Assembly: GCA_903847205.1 (NCBI GenBank)
Contig: CAINDA010000034.1
Coordinates: 59,620 to 123,619 of the forward strand
DNA length: 64,000 nt
From: an uncultured Bacteroidota bacterium
GTDB taxonomy: Bacteria > Bacteroidota > Bacteroidia > 2-12-FULL-35-15
Direction of reading: 5' to 3'
The position numbers and the translations under genes were made by a program. Each line of letters opens with the position of its first letter. The first letter of the stretch is position 1. The notes below the pieces were generated by a model. The model was not told the origin of the DNA, did not search any database, and saw only the letters and a list, made by a program, of their open reading frames with translations. Positions 27,889-36,114 of this stretch are shown in pieces.

Positions 27889-29100
27889 CTACTCAAAATC
27901 TTTATACAGTAAATATTTTTTCCGGATAACTTTAAATTTTTTCAATCCTTCCTGCCAGCTTTTCCTTATTTCATCTTCATCAACACCGTCAATAATCTGC
28001 TTTTGAAGCGTGGCATTGCCGGCATGGTAATTAAAATTTTCATCAAAAAAATTTGCTTTGTCTGCTGTGTTTTTATAAGTACCCATCAGCCAGTATAAAT
28101 AAATTTTCTTGGTATCTTTCATATACTCTGTTCCGAAATTATACAAGTTATATCCATTGCATACCTGTCCGTTATATTTCGGGTCTTTCGCACCGCTGGT
28201 TGGTTTAGGGGTGAATGTATAATTTGTTTTTTGCAAAGTTGGATGACCGATTACCTGAAACGGCAGATCAGTACCGCGGCCCACCGAAACAACAGTTCCT
28301 TCAAACAATCCTAAACTGGGATATAAATACACAGACGTCATGTTAGGCAGATTTGGCGATGGACGCACTGGCAGCTGATAAAAATCTGAATGAGAATAAC
28401 CTTCAAGTGTAATCACTTTTAAATTGCATTTCACTCCGCCTTTCAGCCATGATTCGCCGTTGATCATCTGGGCGTATTCGCCGATTGTCATGCCATATAC
28501 AATTGGAACAGGATGCAGTCCCAAAAATGATTTGTATGTATCTTCCATCACCGGCCCGTCGATGTAATAACCGTTGGGATTGGGCCTGTCAAGCACAATT
28601 AACTCTTTGTTATTTTCAGCGCAGGCTTCCATTACATAATGCAGCGTGGATAAATACGTGTAGAAACGCACGCCTACATCCTGAATATCAAAAATAATTA
28701 TATCAACATCTTTTAAATCTGCAGCAGCCGGCTTCATATTTTTTCCATACAGAGAAATAATAGGCAGGCCTGTTTTTGCATCCTTTGCAGATTTTATTTT
28801 TTTTCCGGCATCAACTAAACCGCGGAGTCCGTGTTCGGGAGAAAAAACTTTTTTTATTGTAATGCCCAATGAAATAAGGCTGTCAACAATATGTGTGTTT
28901 TTTATATTCGAAGATTGATTTGCTACAATTGCAACAGCTTTGCCTTTTAATAAAGGAAGATATTCTTTTGTGCGGTCGGCGCCGGCTTTAATATCTTTCG
29001 AAGTTTTTACGGAATTATCAACCTGTGTAATAACCTGCGCATCAGCACTCAAAACAATTACTGCGGCCAAAAACAATGTATAAATTTTATAAATCTTCAT
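27889..29100 (-). CDS. DUF1343 / exo-beta-N-acetylmuramidase NamZ-like protein
   Basis: About 403 residues from the ATG at 29100, which places a signal peptide first (MKIYKIYTLFLAAVIVLSADA). An upstream in-frame ATG at 29211 would add 37 non-signal residues and overlap the divergent gene's promoter region. The DUF1343 domain runs about 40-400: VAIVANQSSNI, VFSPEHGLRG, VDIIIFDIQDVGVRFYTYLS and LDRPNPNGYYIDGP. NamZ (Bacillus) removes terminal MurNAc from peptidoglycan fragments. A periplasmic peptidoglycan-recycling role follows from the family. Confidence 0.88.
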   Translation of the reverse strand: MKIYKIYTLFLAAVIVLSADAQVITQVDNSVKTSKDIKAGADRTKEYLPLLKGKAVAIVANQSSNIKNTHIVDSLISLGITIKKVFSPEHGLRGLVDAGKKIKSAKDAKTGLPIISLYGKNMKPAAADLKDVDIIIFDIQDVGVRFYTYLSTLHYVMEACAENNKELIVLDRPNPNGYYIDGPVMEDTYKSFLGLHPVPIVYGMTIGEYAQMINGESWLKGGVKCNLKVITLEGYSHSDFYQLPVRPSPNLPNMTSVYLYPSLGLFEGTVVSVGRGTDLPFQVIGHPTLQKTNYTFTPKPTSGAKDPKYNGQVCNGYNLYNFGTEYMKDTKKIYLYWLMGTYKNTADKANFFDENFNYHAGNATLQKQIIDGVDEDEIRKSWQEGLKKFKVIRKKYLLYKDFE

Positions 29101-29223
29101 ATCACTTATTAGAAACTGCGAACGACGAATTTTATTGAATTGGGAGATGGTTTTATTTTTCCATTCGTAATTCGTTGTATATTCGTAATTCGTAGAAATA
29201 TTTAACATCAAAGCTAATAAATT

Positions 29224-30474
29224 TTGAATACCGAACGATTTATAGCCAAACGAATCATTTTTGGTTCAGGCAGCAGCAGCCAGCTATCCCGCCCTATTGT
29301 TCGCATTTCGGTATTAGGCATTGCTTTAGGATTAGCCGTGATGATTTTAACTATTGCTATTGTTACAGGTTTTCAGAACGAAATCAGGAACAAACTTATC
29401 GGCTTTGGTTCTCACATTCAAATTACAAATTACGATAATAATGTGAGTGATGAGCCACAGCCCATCAGTATGCAGCAATCTTTTTTAGACAAAATAAAAA
29501 GCAATCCCGAGGTTAATCACATACAAATTTATGCTGCTAAAAGCGGCATCATAAAAACTAAGATTGATAATGAAGGTGTTTTGCTGAAAGGCATCGGCAG
29601 GGATTTCGATTGGAAATTTATCAATGAAAATCTGAAAAGCGGTAAAACATTCAGCTTAAGCGATACCGGTTTATCACGCAGCATTGTTATCTCAAAATAT
29701 TTAGCCGCTAAACTGGAGCTGAAGCTGGATGATAAAATGGTGATCTACTTTTTAACTAAAAAATCGGACAGTACTTCTTTCAGCTACGAACAGCGTGTAA
29801 AAACATTTTTCATTTCAGGAATTTATGAAACAGGTTTTGAGGATATTGACAAACGTGTTGTATTGGTTGATATCCGCCAGATACAGAAATTAAATTACTG
29901 GAACGAAGATCAAATCGGCGGGTTTGAAATTGCAATTAAAGATTATAAAAAAATTGATAAAATTGGCGTTGAAGTAAATGAAGTTGTAGGACAGGGATTG
30001 ATTGCACAGACGGTGAAAGAAATAAACCCTGCCGTTTTTTCCTGGTTAGATCTGCAGGATATTAATGCAATAATAGTTATTACCCTGATGATATTAGTAG
30101 CTGGCATCAATATGATTTCAGCCCTGCTGGTATTGATTTTAGAAAGAACAAATATGATCGGTATTTTAAAAGCATTAGGGGCAAAAAACGGAAGCATTCA
30201 AAAAGTATTTTTATATAATGCAGTGTATTTAATAGGCAAAGGACTGCTGTGGGGAAATGCTATGGGTATTGCTATTGCTCTTATTCAGCAGCATTTTGGT
30301 TTGTTTAAATTAGACCAGGCAACCTATTATGTTTCTGTTATTCCTATTAACATTAACCTGTTTCATATTCTGCTGCTGAATTTAGGCACGCTTCTGTGCT
30401 GCCTAATAATGCTGATTATTCCAAGCTTTATTGTTTCAAAAATTACTCCTATTAAAGCGATTAGGTTTAGTTGA
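29224..30474 (+). CDS. ABC transporter permease, LolC/LolE-like
   Basis: A 416-residue FtsX/MacB-fold permease. It starts at a TTG codon (29224), giving MNTERFIAKRIIF, a start that matches LolE-type proteins; no better ATG is in frame nearby. The first membrane helix is at about 25-48 (ISVLGIALGLAVMILTIAIV), a large periplasmic domain follows (about 50-270), and three helices form the C-terminal FtsX core (about 275-410). It should extract lipoproteins from the inner membrane together with a LolD ATPase, which is not in this window. Its last codons (KITPIKAIRFS) are repeated downstream of the toxin-antitoxin pair. Confidence 0.9.
   Translation: MNTERFIAKRIIFGSGSSSQLSRPIVRISVLGIALGLAVMILTIAIVTGFQNEIRNKLIGFGSHIQITNYDNNVSDEPQPISMQQSFLDKIKSNPEVNHIQIYAAKSGIIKTKIDNEGVLLKGIGRDFDWKFINENLKSGKTFSLSDTGLSRSIVISKYLAAKLELKLDDKMVIYFLTKKSDSTSFSYEQRVKTFFISGIYETGFEDIDKRVVLVDIRQIQKLNYWNEDQIGGFEIAIKDYKKIDKIGVEVNEVVGQGLIAQTVKEINPAVFSWLDLQDINAIIVITLMILVAGINMISALLVLILERTNMIGILKALGAKNGSIQKVFLYNAVYLIGKGLLWGNAMGIAIALIQQHFGLFKLDQATYYVSVIPININLFHILLLNLGTLLCCLIMLIIPSFIVSKITPIKAIRFS
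30437..30474 (+). repeat. Direct repeat copy 1: native 3' end of the permease gene
   Basis: The last 38 bp of the permease gene, encoding KITPIKAIRFS and stop. It matches 31041-31078 at 34 of 38 positions. The four differences within the coding frame are all third-position or stop-codon changes that preserve the protein (ATT/ATA twice, TTT/TTC, TGA/TAA). Confidence 0.85.
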
Positions 30475-30486
30475 AAAAATAATCTG

Positions 30487-30494
30487 TATTTTTG
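30487..30494 (+). promoter_or_regulatory. Candidate -7 box of the toxin-antitoxin promoter
   Basis: TATTTTTG fits the Bacteroidota TAnnTTTG box and lies 23 bp before the antitoxin ATG, just after the permease stop. No good TTTG is at the -33 distance, so this is a partial match. Confidence 0.45.
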
Positions 30495-30516
30495 TTTGAT
30501 AAAAAATTTATAAAAA

Positions 30517-30750
30517 ATGAACATCGCAGTAACCAAAGTTGAATTAGTTAAACAATTGTTAAATACTAACAACACCGCACTAATCAATCATATTAAAGCT
30601 CTTTTCGAAACTCAGGATATTGATTTATGGGACGAGATGCCAGATGAAATAAAACAATCAGTTGCACGTGCTGTAAAACAAGCTGATAAAGGGGAATTTA
30701 AAAGCAATGAAGAAGTAATGAAAAAGTATAAAAAATGGCTAAAGAAATAA
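30517..30750 (+). CDS. Antitoxin of a RelE/ParE-type toxin-antitoxin pair
   Basis: A 77-residue, mostly helical charged protein (MNIAVTKVELVKQLLNT to SNEEVMKKYKKWLKK). The pattern DLWDEMPDEIKQSVARAVKQAD followed by a Lys-rich amphipathic end is typical of small antitoxins that wrap ParE/RelE toxins. It overlaps the toxin gene by 16 bp, the usual arrangement for translational coupling. Identification rests on size, position and partner rather than a DNA-binding motif. The pair is bracketed by two copies of the permease 3' end. Confidence 0.82.
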   Translation: MNIAVTKVELVKQLLNTNNTALINHIKALFETQDIDLWDEMPDEIKQSVARAVKQADKGEFKSNEEVMKKYKKWLKK

Positions 30751-31049
30751 ACTGGACTCAAGAAGCTGAAGATACTTTTGAAAAGATAATTGAATTCTTA
30801 AAAACCAAATGGACAGAGCGTGAGGCGGTTAATTTCATCAACGCTGCAAATAAAACTATCTTTTATATTTCTGAAGCCCCCTTCATGTTTCGCCAGTCAA
30901 AAAAGCAAAACATCCGCGAAGCTGTAATATCCAAACACAATTTACTTTTGTATCGCGTAAAGCCAAAACATATTGAATTACTTACCTTTTGGGATACCCG
31001 CAGAAATCCAAAGACAAAATTTAAAGGTAAAAAATCATTGCAAAAATAA
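30735..31049 (+). CDS. RelE/ParE family toxin
   Basis: A 104-residue protein with the ParE/RelE fold pattern: INWTQEAEDTFEKIIEFL at the start, VNFINAANKTIFYISEAPFMF in the middle, and the strands IREAVISKHNLLLYRVKPKH and IELLTFWDTRRNP at the end. The final FWDTRRNP matches the family's C-terminal hairpin. It would poison gyrase (ParE) or cleave mRNA (RelE), and which one cannot be told here. It starts inside the antitoxin gene. A copy of the permease tail begins at 31041, overlapping the toxin's last codons in another frame. Confidence 0.88.
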   Translation: MAKEINWTQEAEDTFEKIIEFLKTKWTEREAVNFINAANKTIFYISEAPFMFRQSKKQNIREAVISKHNLLLYRVKPKHIELLTFWDTRRNPKTKFKGKKSLQK

Positions 31050-31078
31050 CTCCTATTAAAGCGATAAGGTTCAGTTAA
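31041..31078 (+). repeat. Direct repeat copy 2: second permease 3' end
   Basis: A second copy of the permease tail encodes KITPIKAIRFS and a TAA stop but is not attached to a permease. It differs from 30437-30474 only by changes that leave the encoded peptide unchanged. Its reading frame is not that of the toxin, which terminates at 31049. Confidence 0.85.
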
Positions 31079-31183
31079 CTTTTAAAAAATGACACGAAGT
31101 ACCTTCCCTTTTTAGTTCCGATCAAATCGTACCTATTGTCGTGTATCTAAGTGGTTAAAGAGGGTAAGGCGCCACGTTACAAA

Positions 31184-32224
31184 TTAATAGGTCTCCGGTT
31201 CTAATTCTTTAGCTTTAGCAAAATCAATCTTTGCTTTTTCAATTTCATTTGTAGCCTGATAGACAAGTCCTCTATTATAATAAGCCATTGCATTCCTTGA
31301 ATCCATTAATAATGATTTGTTTATATCAACTAAAGCAATACTATATTGCTTTAAGTTATAATAAGCGAACCCTCTATTGTTAAAAGCATACGCAAAAGTA
31401 GAATCTAATTCTATCGCCTTATTTAGGACTACTATTGCTTTTTTATTTTCAGAAAGTTTGTTATATATATAGCCACTAAGGTTATATGAATTTGCATCCT
31501 TCGGAGCTATTAAAATCGCTTTATTTAGGTCTTTTTCTGCTTTGGCGTATTCTTTCATCTCAGCATATAATTCGGCTCTAAAATAATAAGTATAAAAAAA
31601 ATTGGGGTCTAATAGGAATCCTTTATTTAGGTCATTCATAGCACTATCATATTGTTTAATTAATGTATAAATGCTACCTCTATAAGTATATGCAAGAGCG
31701 TTTTGAGGAGATAATTTTGTTACTTCAGTATAATCTTGTATTGCTTTTTTATTTTGTTTTGTTAGCCAATAAGTCTGCGCACGTCTAACATATATTCCAG
31801 TCAGACTTGATGTATCTTTAGAGGCCCAGTATAATGCCGCAGAAAAATCCTGAATAGCCTTATCATATTTTTTTAATTGATAATAACACTCTCCACGTCC
31901 GTAATAAACTTGATAACTATACTGGTTAAAAGATAAAGCTCTTGAAAATGAAACAGTCGCTTTTTTATATTCGTGTTTTTTCAGCCATTCCATAAATCCT
32001 TTTTTAGCCCAATCATCTTGATCATAGGTTTCGTATTTATCAAGCGTTGCTTGGACAGCATCATCAACTTTCTTTTCTACAGAATCAGTTCTATAGTTAT
32101 AATAGTTATTAATAACCATTTTATCCCGAAGAATATTATCGCCAGAACTATTTGTTTGTCCTGATTGGGAGAATATAATTTTACTTAGAATAGTTGCCAA
32201 AAATATTAATACAATTTTTTTCAT
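31184..32224 (-). CDS. Secreted TPR-repeat protein
   Basis: A 346-residue protein with a signal peptide (MKKIVLIFLATILSKIIFSQ) and about seven TPR units from residue 80 to 340 (for example YQVYYGRGECYYQLKKYDKA and YAFNNRGFAYYNLKQYSIA). Between them, residues about 22-42 carry GQTNSSGDNILRDKMVINNY, a motif also found at the extreme C-terminus of the protein encoded just upstream (32247-32933). The two genes are 22 bp apart on the same strand and probably form an operon. Role unknown. Confidence 0.85.
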   Translation of the reverse strand: MKKIVLIFLATILSKIIFSQSGQTNSSGDNILRDKMVINNYYNYRTDSVEKKVDDAVQATLDKYETYDQDDWAKKGFMEWLKKHEYKKATVSFSRALSFNQYSYQVYYGRGECYYQLKKYDKAIQDFSAALYWASKDTSSLTGIYVRRAQTYWLTKQNKKAIQDYTEVTKLSPQNALAYTYRGSIYTLIKQYDSAMNDLNKGFLLDPNFFYTYYFRAELYAEMKEYAKAEKDLNKAILIAPKDANSYNLSGYIYNKLSENKKAIVVLNKAIELDSTFAYAFNNRGFAYYNLKQYSIALVDINKSLLMDSRNAMAYYNRGLVYQATNEIEKAKIDFAKAKELEPETY

Positions 32225-32246
32225 GTGGTAGGTGAACTTGATTTTA

Positions 32247-32933
32247 TTATTTATTATTTATCACAGTTTTACTTCCTCCAATATTATCACCTTCTTTATT
32301 TGTTTGCGTAATGGTATTGTCATGTTGATTTGATTTCTCATTCACTTTATTGATTAAGGGTATTTTGAGAACATTATTATTTTGTTTTAAAATTTGGAGT
32401 GCCTGATTTTGTTTAAATATATCTGCTTCTTTATTTTGAATGTTTTTTTCTTTCTCAGCTAATTTTGATTCCATAGTCTGTATTTGAGATTCCATTTTAG
32501 AAACTTCTCTTTCCTTCTCAGTTGTTCCAACAAATTTGCCTATAAAAAATATTAGTGTTGCGCCAGTTAATAGTCCTCCTAAAATTGTCCCTGTTGAAAA
32601 GCTACTCAGGAAGTTGGTCTTTACATAGTCTTGTTGCACACCATTTTGAGTTATATGGTCAATTACGTCTTGAAGAAGTAATTTAAAATTTTCCTTCAAT
32701 GAAGCATCATAAATGTTTTCAGAAGGTCTCTTTATAGTAAAATATGATTCCTTAAAGCGCATATAAAGTGGTGAATCCACTCCGAGATAAATCTTAAGAC
32801 TGTCAAGTACTTTAGCTTTCCAGTTATTTGCTTCCTTAACATTGGAAATTCCGTTTATTTCAGTTTTATATTTATTTAAAATTCTTGTGGCCTTTTCCAC
32901 ACGTTTATTTATTAGGTAATTTCTCATCATCAA
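32247..32933 (-). CDS. Hypothetical membrane protein with coiled coil and GDNI motif
   Basis: A 228-residue protein. The N-terminal ~115 residues are helical and cytoplasmic. One membrane segment is at about 120-142 (FSTGTILGGLLTGATLIFFI). A coiled coil follows at about 145-190 (EREVSKMESQIQTMESKLAE). The C-terminus ends in TQTNKEGDNIGGSKTVINNK, sharing QTN--GDNI----VINN with the N-terminus of the TPR protein encoded next. The shared motif resembles the G-D-x-I-x-G-D-K-x-x-N-N sequences seen in some bacterial signalling and effector-associated proteins, by my recollection. Function unknown. Confidence 0.75.
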   Translation of the reverse strand: MMMRNYLINKRVEKATRILNKYKTEINGISNVKEANNWKAKVLDSLKIYLGVDSPLYMRFKESYFTIKRPSENIYDASLKENFKLLLQDVIDHITQNGVQQDYVKTNFLSSFSTGTILGGLLTGATLIFFIGKFVGTTEKEREVSKMESQIQTMESKLAEKEKNIQNKEADIFKQNQALQILKQNNNVLKIPLINKVNEKSNQHDNTITQTNKEGDNIGGSKTVINNK

Positions 32934-33300
32934 TTTTTCTTAATGCGTTTAAATTCAAAATTCATATGCAAATATACCTTATAAAAATCCGTTAAAATAT
33001 TTATCTCTTTTTCATTTTTCCCTCCATACAGAATAAAAAAGAAAAAATAATTTTAATTATTTGGGGCGAATTTCTGGCTGCTTGCGTACCGCAAACGTTT
33101 TCGGGTTACATTTTATTGTTATTTTTTTTGAATTTATTTTTATGCTTCATACAATAAAGCCCTGTTCATAGTAGTTTTAGCAGTATAAATAAAATAAATG
33201 TTTTTTACATCTAAAATTTAAACGATATAAAAAGCAATAAAAAAGGAGGTAAAATCAAAACAGCTTAAGCATACTACATCAGGTAATGAGCGAACACAAA
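32934..33300. other. AT-rich intergenic region, no gene seen
   Basis: About 370 bp between the divergent coiled-coil gene and the 21-bp repeat tract. It is strongly AT-rich with poly-A and poly-T runs. I find no convincing ORF, RNA gene or clear TTTG/TAnnTTTG promoter pair. Confidence 0.5.
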
Positions 33301-33305
33301 CACAG

Positions 33306-33676
33306 AGGGAACCAATTCACATAGTGAGGGAACCAGTTCACATAGGGTGGGAATCAATCAACACAAGGAGGGAATCAGTTCACACAGGGAGGGAATCAGT
33401 TCACATTGGGAGGGAATCAATCAACACAGGGAGGGAACCAGTTCACATAGGGTGGGAATCAGTTCACATAGGGTGGGAACCAATCAACACAGGGAGGGAA
33501 TCAGTTCACATTGGGAGGGAATCAGTTCACATTGGGTGGGAATCAATCAACACAGGGAGGGAATCAGTTCACACAGGGAGGGAATCACTTAACATAGGCT
33601 GGGAATCACTTCACATAGGCTGGGAATCAGTTCACACAGGGAGAGAATCACTTAACACAGGGAGGGAACATATTGA
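33306..33676. repeat. 21-bp tandem repeat tract (GGGAATCAGTTCACA units)
   Basis: About 17-18 imperfect copies of a 21-bp unit of the form AGGGAGGGAATCAGTTCACAC, without unique spacers. Variants alternate AATCAGTTCACA and AATCAATCAACA. All three forward frames that are open remain open because the unit is a multiple of three. Confidence 0.9.
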
Positions 33677-33713
33677 AACCGGATGTATTTTATTTAAACA
33701 AATAGGAAGTTAA
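33324..33713 (+). CDS. Possible seven-residue-repeat protein (GRESVHT)
   Basis: A 129-codon frame, almost entirely repeats of GRESVHT/GWESINT/GREPVHI, ending in IETGCILFKQIGS. A second forward frame (33347-33592) is also open. There is no unique N-terminal domain, so translation is uncertain. It lies 43 bp upstream of the FN3 gene on the same strand, as the 13.0-13.5-kb repeat ORF lies upstream of 12040-12942. Confidence 0.3.
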   Translation: MREPVHIGWESINTRRESVHTGRESVHIGRESINTGREPVHIGWESVHIGWEPINTGRESVHIGRESVHIGWESINTGRESVHTGRESLNIGWESLHIGWESVHTGRESLNTGREHIETGCILFKQIGS

Positions 33714-33755
33714 ATAATTAAACAATCAATATTAACCAATTAAAAAATAAAAACC

Positions 33756-34388
33756 ATGGCAAGTTCAAGTAAGAGACCCAAAGCAGTTTTCCCAACAAGT
33801 AAACTGAGAAAAATAGCTGATTTTATTCAGCGTGTTTTAACTATTCTTTCTAATATCGGCGGCAACACTGCGCTTTTTGCAAATCCTAATCCCACAATTG
33901 CGCTTGTTACTGCTAATCTGGGAACTTTGCAGACAGCCCAGACACTGGCTCAAACAAGAGCCGCAGGCAGTGCAGGTGCAAGAAATGTAAAATTTATTGT
34001 TGTGCTTAAAAACATATTCGGCCTGCTGAGCTATGTTCAGGACTTAGCTGATAATGCAGCAGATGAAGCCACAGCAATAGCTATTATTAATGCTTCGGGC
34101 TTCGATTTAAAAACTTACGGCACAAGAGTTAAACCTCCTTTAGCAGCTAAAAACGGCACTGTATCAGGCAGTGTAAAGCTTACAGCAAAATCGGCAGGCA
34201 ACCGCGTATCTTATGATTGGGCGCAAAGTGCTGATACTATTAACTGGACAGATTTGCCTTCTACATTACAGGCGAAAACCACTGTAACAGGGCTTACACC
34301 GGTAACTAAGATGTATTTCAGGTTCAGAGTTATTACGGCAGCAGGAACCGGCGACTGGAGCCAGCCGATATGGATTATTGTGCAGTAA
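33756..34388 (+). CDS. Fibronectin type III domain-containing protein
   Basis: A 210-residue protein without signal peptide. Residues 1-125 are helical (LRKIADFIQRVLTILSNIGG, then NVKFIVVLKNIFGLLSYVQD). Residues about 128-210 form an FN3-like beta-sandwich: SGSVKLTAKSAGNRVSYDWA, LQAKTTVTGLTPVTKMYFRF and GDWSQPIWIIV. Small proteins of this design are common in Bacteroidota, but I know of no assigned function. A clear terminator follows at 34411-34442. Confidence 0.85.
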   Translation: MASSSKRPKAVFPTSKLRKIADFIQRVLTILSNIGGNTALFANPNPTIALVTANLGTLQTAQTLAQTRAAGSAGARNVKFIVVLKNIFGLLSYVQDLADNAADEATAIAIINASGFDLKTYGTRVKPPLAAKNGTVSGSVKLTAKSAGNRVSYDWAQSADTINWTDLPSTLQAKTTVTGLTPVTKMYFRFRVITAAGTGDWSQPIWIIVQ

Positions 34389-34410
34389 GGTAATTGAGCG
34401 GGGAAAACAA

Positions 34411-34442
34411 AAAATATCCTGATTGTTTCGGGATATTTTTTT
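34411..34442 (+). terminator. Rho-independent terminator after the FN3 gene
   Basis: Stem 34411-34419 (AAAATATCC) pairs with 34431-34439 around TGATTGTTTCG, and the right arm runs into a T-run. It ends the transcript of 33756-34388. Confidence 0.7.
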
Positions 34443-34507
34443 GGTTTTTAAAGGCAGATTAAAATAAAAATATTGAATTATGCGTATAAGAAATATTGTT
34501 AATTCTA

Positions 34508-34590
34508 TGCCCCGTCACATACTTCGACAGGCTCAGTATGACTTTACGCTCGAGGTCAGTCTGAGCCTGTCGAAGACTATGGGGGAGCAA
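34508..34590. repeat. Dispersed inverted repeat (CTTCGACAGGCTCAG)
   Basis: CTTCGACAGGCTCAG at 34522-34536 and its perfect inverted copy at 34561-34575 flank a 24-nt loop. This CTTCGACAGGCTCAG / CTGAGCCTGTCGAAG palindrome is a widespread intergenic repeat in bacteria. Otherwise the 34389-34731 gap contains only the terminator and the promoter noted separately. Confidence 0.85.
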
Positions 34591-34658
34591 TACATACATG
34601 TTATTACTTAGATGCCTAATTCAATAAAAACAATAAGGGTTTGTTTGAAGATTAGAGT

Positions 34659-34690
34659 TTTGAAAAAAACGTAAAAAATACGTATCTTTT
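34659..34690 (+). promoter_or_regulatory. Bacteroidota-type promoter of the OmpA-like gene
   Basis: TTTG at 34659-34662, then 20 bp, then TATCTTTT at 34683-34690 fit the -33/-7 consensus closely, 42 bp before the ATG at 34732. A TATCTTTT box at 36066-36073 precedes the second paralogue at a similar distance. Confidence 0.6.
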
Positions 34691-34731
34691 TCAAAAATTT
34701 CGAATGGGCGGCAAATCAATATTTAATCACC

Positions 34732-35988
34732 ATGAAAATCCAAACTTTATTTTCTACTCTGATTTTTTTAATGTTTTTTATTTCTGCTGCTGCTCAAAAA
34801 AACAGCACGAAAAAAATTACTGCTGAACCTGTCATACCCAAAGAAAATGCTAAAACCGCCTGCGACTGCAAGGATGCAGTTAAAATAAATATTAATAAAA
34901 CAACAACATACGGCTTAACACAGCCTCCAGTTGGGTTTGGTTCAATACAGGAAATAACAGCAAAAAACAAATCTGATAAATCTGCTTTTGAAGAAGAGCA
35001 TAACTCAGCATGGTACTTACTGGATATTAATTATTCAGGCGAATTGGTATTTGATATTATACCGCAGGATTCATCAAATGATTATGATTTTTTACTTTAT
35101 AAATATACCGATTCTACTTTTTGTGAGGCCTTGCAAAAAAAACTTTTGAACCCAATCCGTTCCAATTTATCCCGCGTAAGTGTTCAAACAAAGGGGCTCA
35201 CAGGGTTATCATCTCTGGTGACAAATGAATTTTCAGGGCAGGGTATCAATGCGGCTTATTCAAAATCAATTGAAGTGTTAAAAGGCCAAAAATATGTTCT
35301 TGTTTTAGATAATGTTTATCCAGAAGGGAAAGGCCATACTATTAAATTCAATTTTGTAAAACAAGCTGCGATAGCAGGTATAATAGTCGGCACAGATAAC
35401 CAGCCGGTAAAAGCAGAAATTTCACTTACCGATTTCAGCGGCACTATTGTTACGCAGGCAAATTCAGGGATTGACGGCAGATACAAATTTAATGCGTCAT
35501 TAAATGAAGATCAGGATTATTCTCTTACTTTTTCCTCCGACAGCAGTTTTATTGCAGTTAAAACTCTTAACACAAAAGACCTAAAACAGACAAACACCTT
35601 TACTGACATACGAACCATTTTGCCTAAATTAAAAAAGGGGGAAAAGTATAAAATGGGAACCATTAATTTTTATGGAAATCAATCTGACTTGTTACCTGAA
35701 AGCTATTCCTCAGTAAATGCGCTGTATATGCTGATGAAAAAAAATAAAAAAATGGTAATACGAATTGAGGGGCATGTTAATCCTGCATATCCAAAGGATG
35801 ATTGGCAAAGCCTGTCTGAAGGCCGGGCAAAAGCAGTATTGTTTTACCTGAAACAAAAGGGGATTGAGAAAGAGCGGATGAGTTCAATTGGATTCGGAGC
35901 ATCAAAAGCGATTTATCCTATTCCAAAAAATGAATCTGAAGGTGCCGCCAATAGAAGGGTTGAAATAAATGTTATTTCAATAAAATAA
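34732..35988 (+). CDS. OmpA family protein with carboxypeptidase-regulatory-like domain
   Basis: A 418-residue secreted protein. A signal peptide (MKIQTLFSTLIFLMFFISAAA) is followed by a CDCKDAVKI motif near residue 44 and a beta-rich domain (about 60-215). Next is a CarboxypepD-regulatory-like domain (about 220-300: AGIIVGTDNQPVKAEISLTD). The C-terminal OmpA/Pal peptidoglycan-binding domain (about 305-418) has MVIRIEGHVNP, LSEGRAKAVLFYLKQKGI and NRRVEINV. It should tether to peptidoglycan on the periplasmic side. It is the first of a tandem pair with 36115-37383. Confidence 0.88.
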   Translation: MKIQTLFSTLIFLMFFISAAAQKNSTKKITAEPVIPKENAKTACDCKDAVKININKTTTYGLTQPPVGFGSIQEITAKNKSDKSAFEEEHNSAWYLLDINYSGELVFDIIPQDSSNDYDFLLYKYTDSTFCEALQKKLLNPIRSNLSRVSVQTKGLTGLSSLVTNEFSGQGINAAYSKSIEVLKGQKYVLVLDNVYPEGKGHTIKFNFVKQAAIAGIIVGTDNQPVKAEISLTDFSGTIVTQANSGIDGRYKFNASLNEDQDYSLTFSSDSSFIAVKTLNTKDLKQTNTFTDIRTILPKLKKGEKYKMGTINFYGNQSDLLPESYSSVNALYMLMKKNKKMVIRIEGHVNPAYPKDDWQSLSEGRAKAVLFYLKQKGIEKERMSSIGFGASKAIYPIPKNESEGAANRRVEINVISIK

Positions 35989-36114
35989 AGCTTCTCATAA
36001 AATTTGTTCTACTCTGCTGCACAGCTTAGTTTTAATCATCAGATTAAAATAAAAAAAATATTCTGTATCTTTTTAAATATTTTGAATTAGGATGTAAACC
36101 AAAACCTAATCATC

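Noticed and set aside
33306..33676. CRISPR-like array
   Set aside because: The 21-bp units are contiguous with no unique spacers, and no cas genes are nearby; it is a simple tandem repeat.
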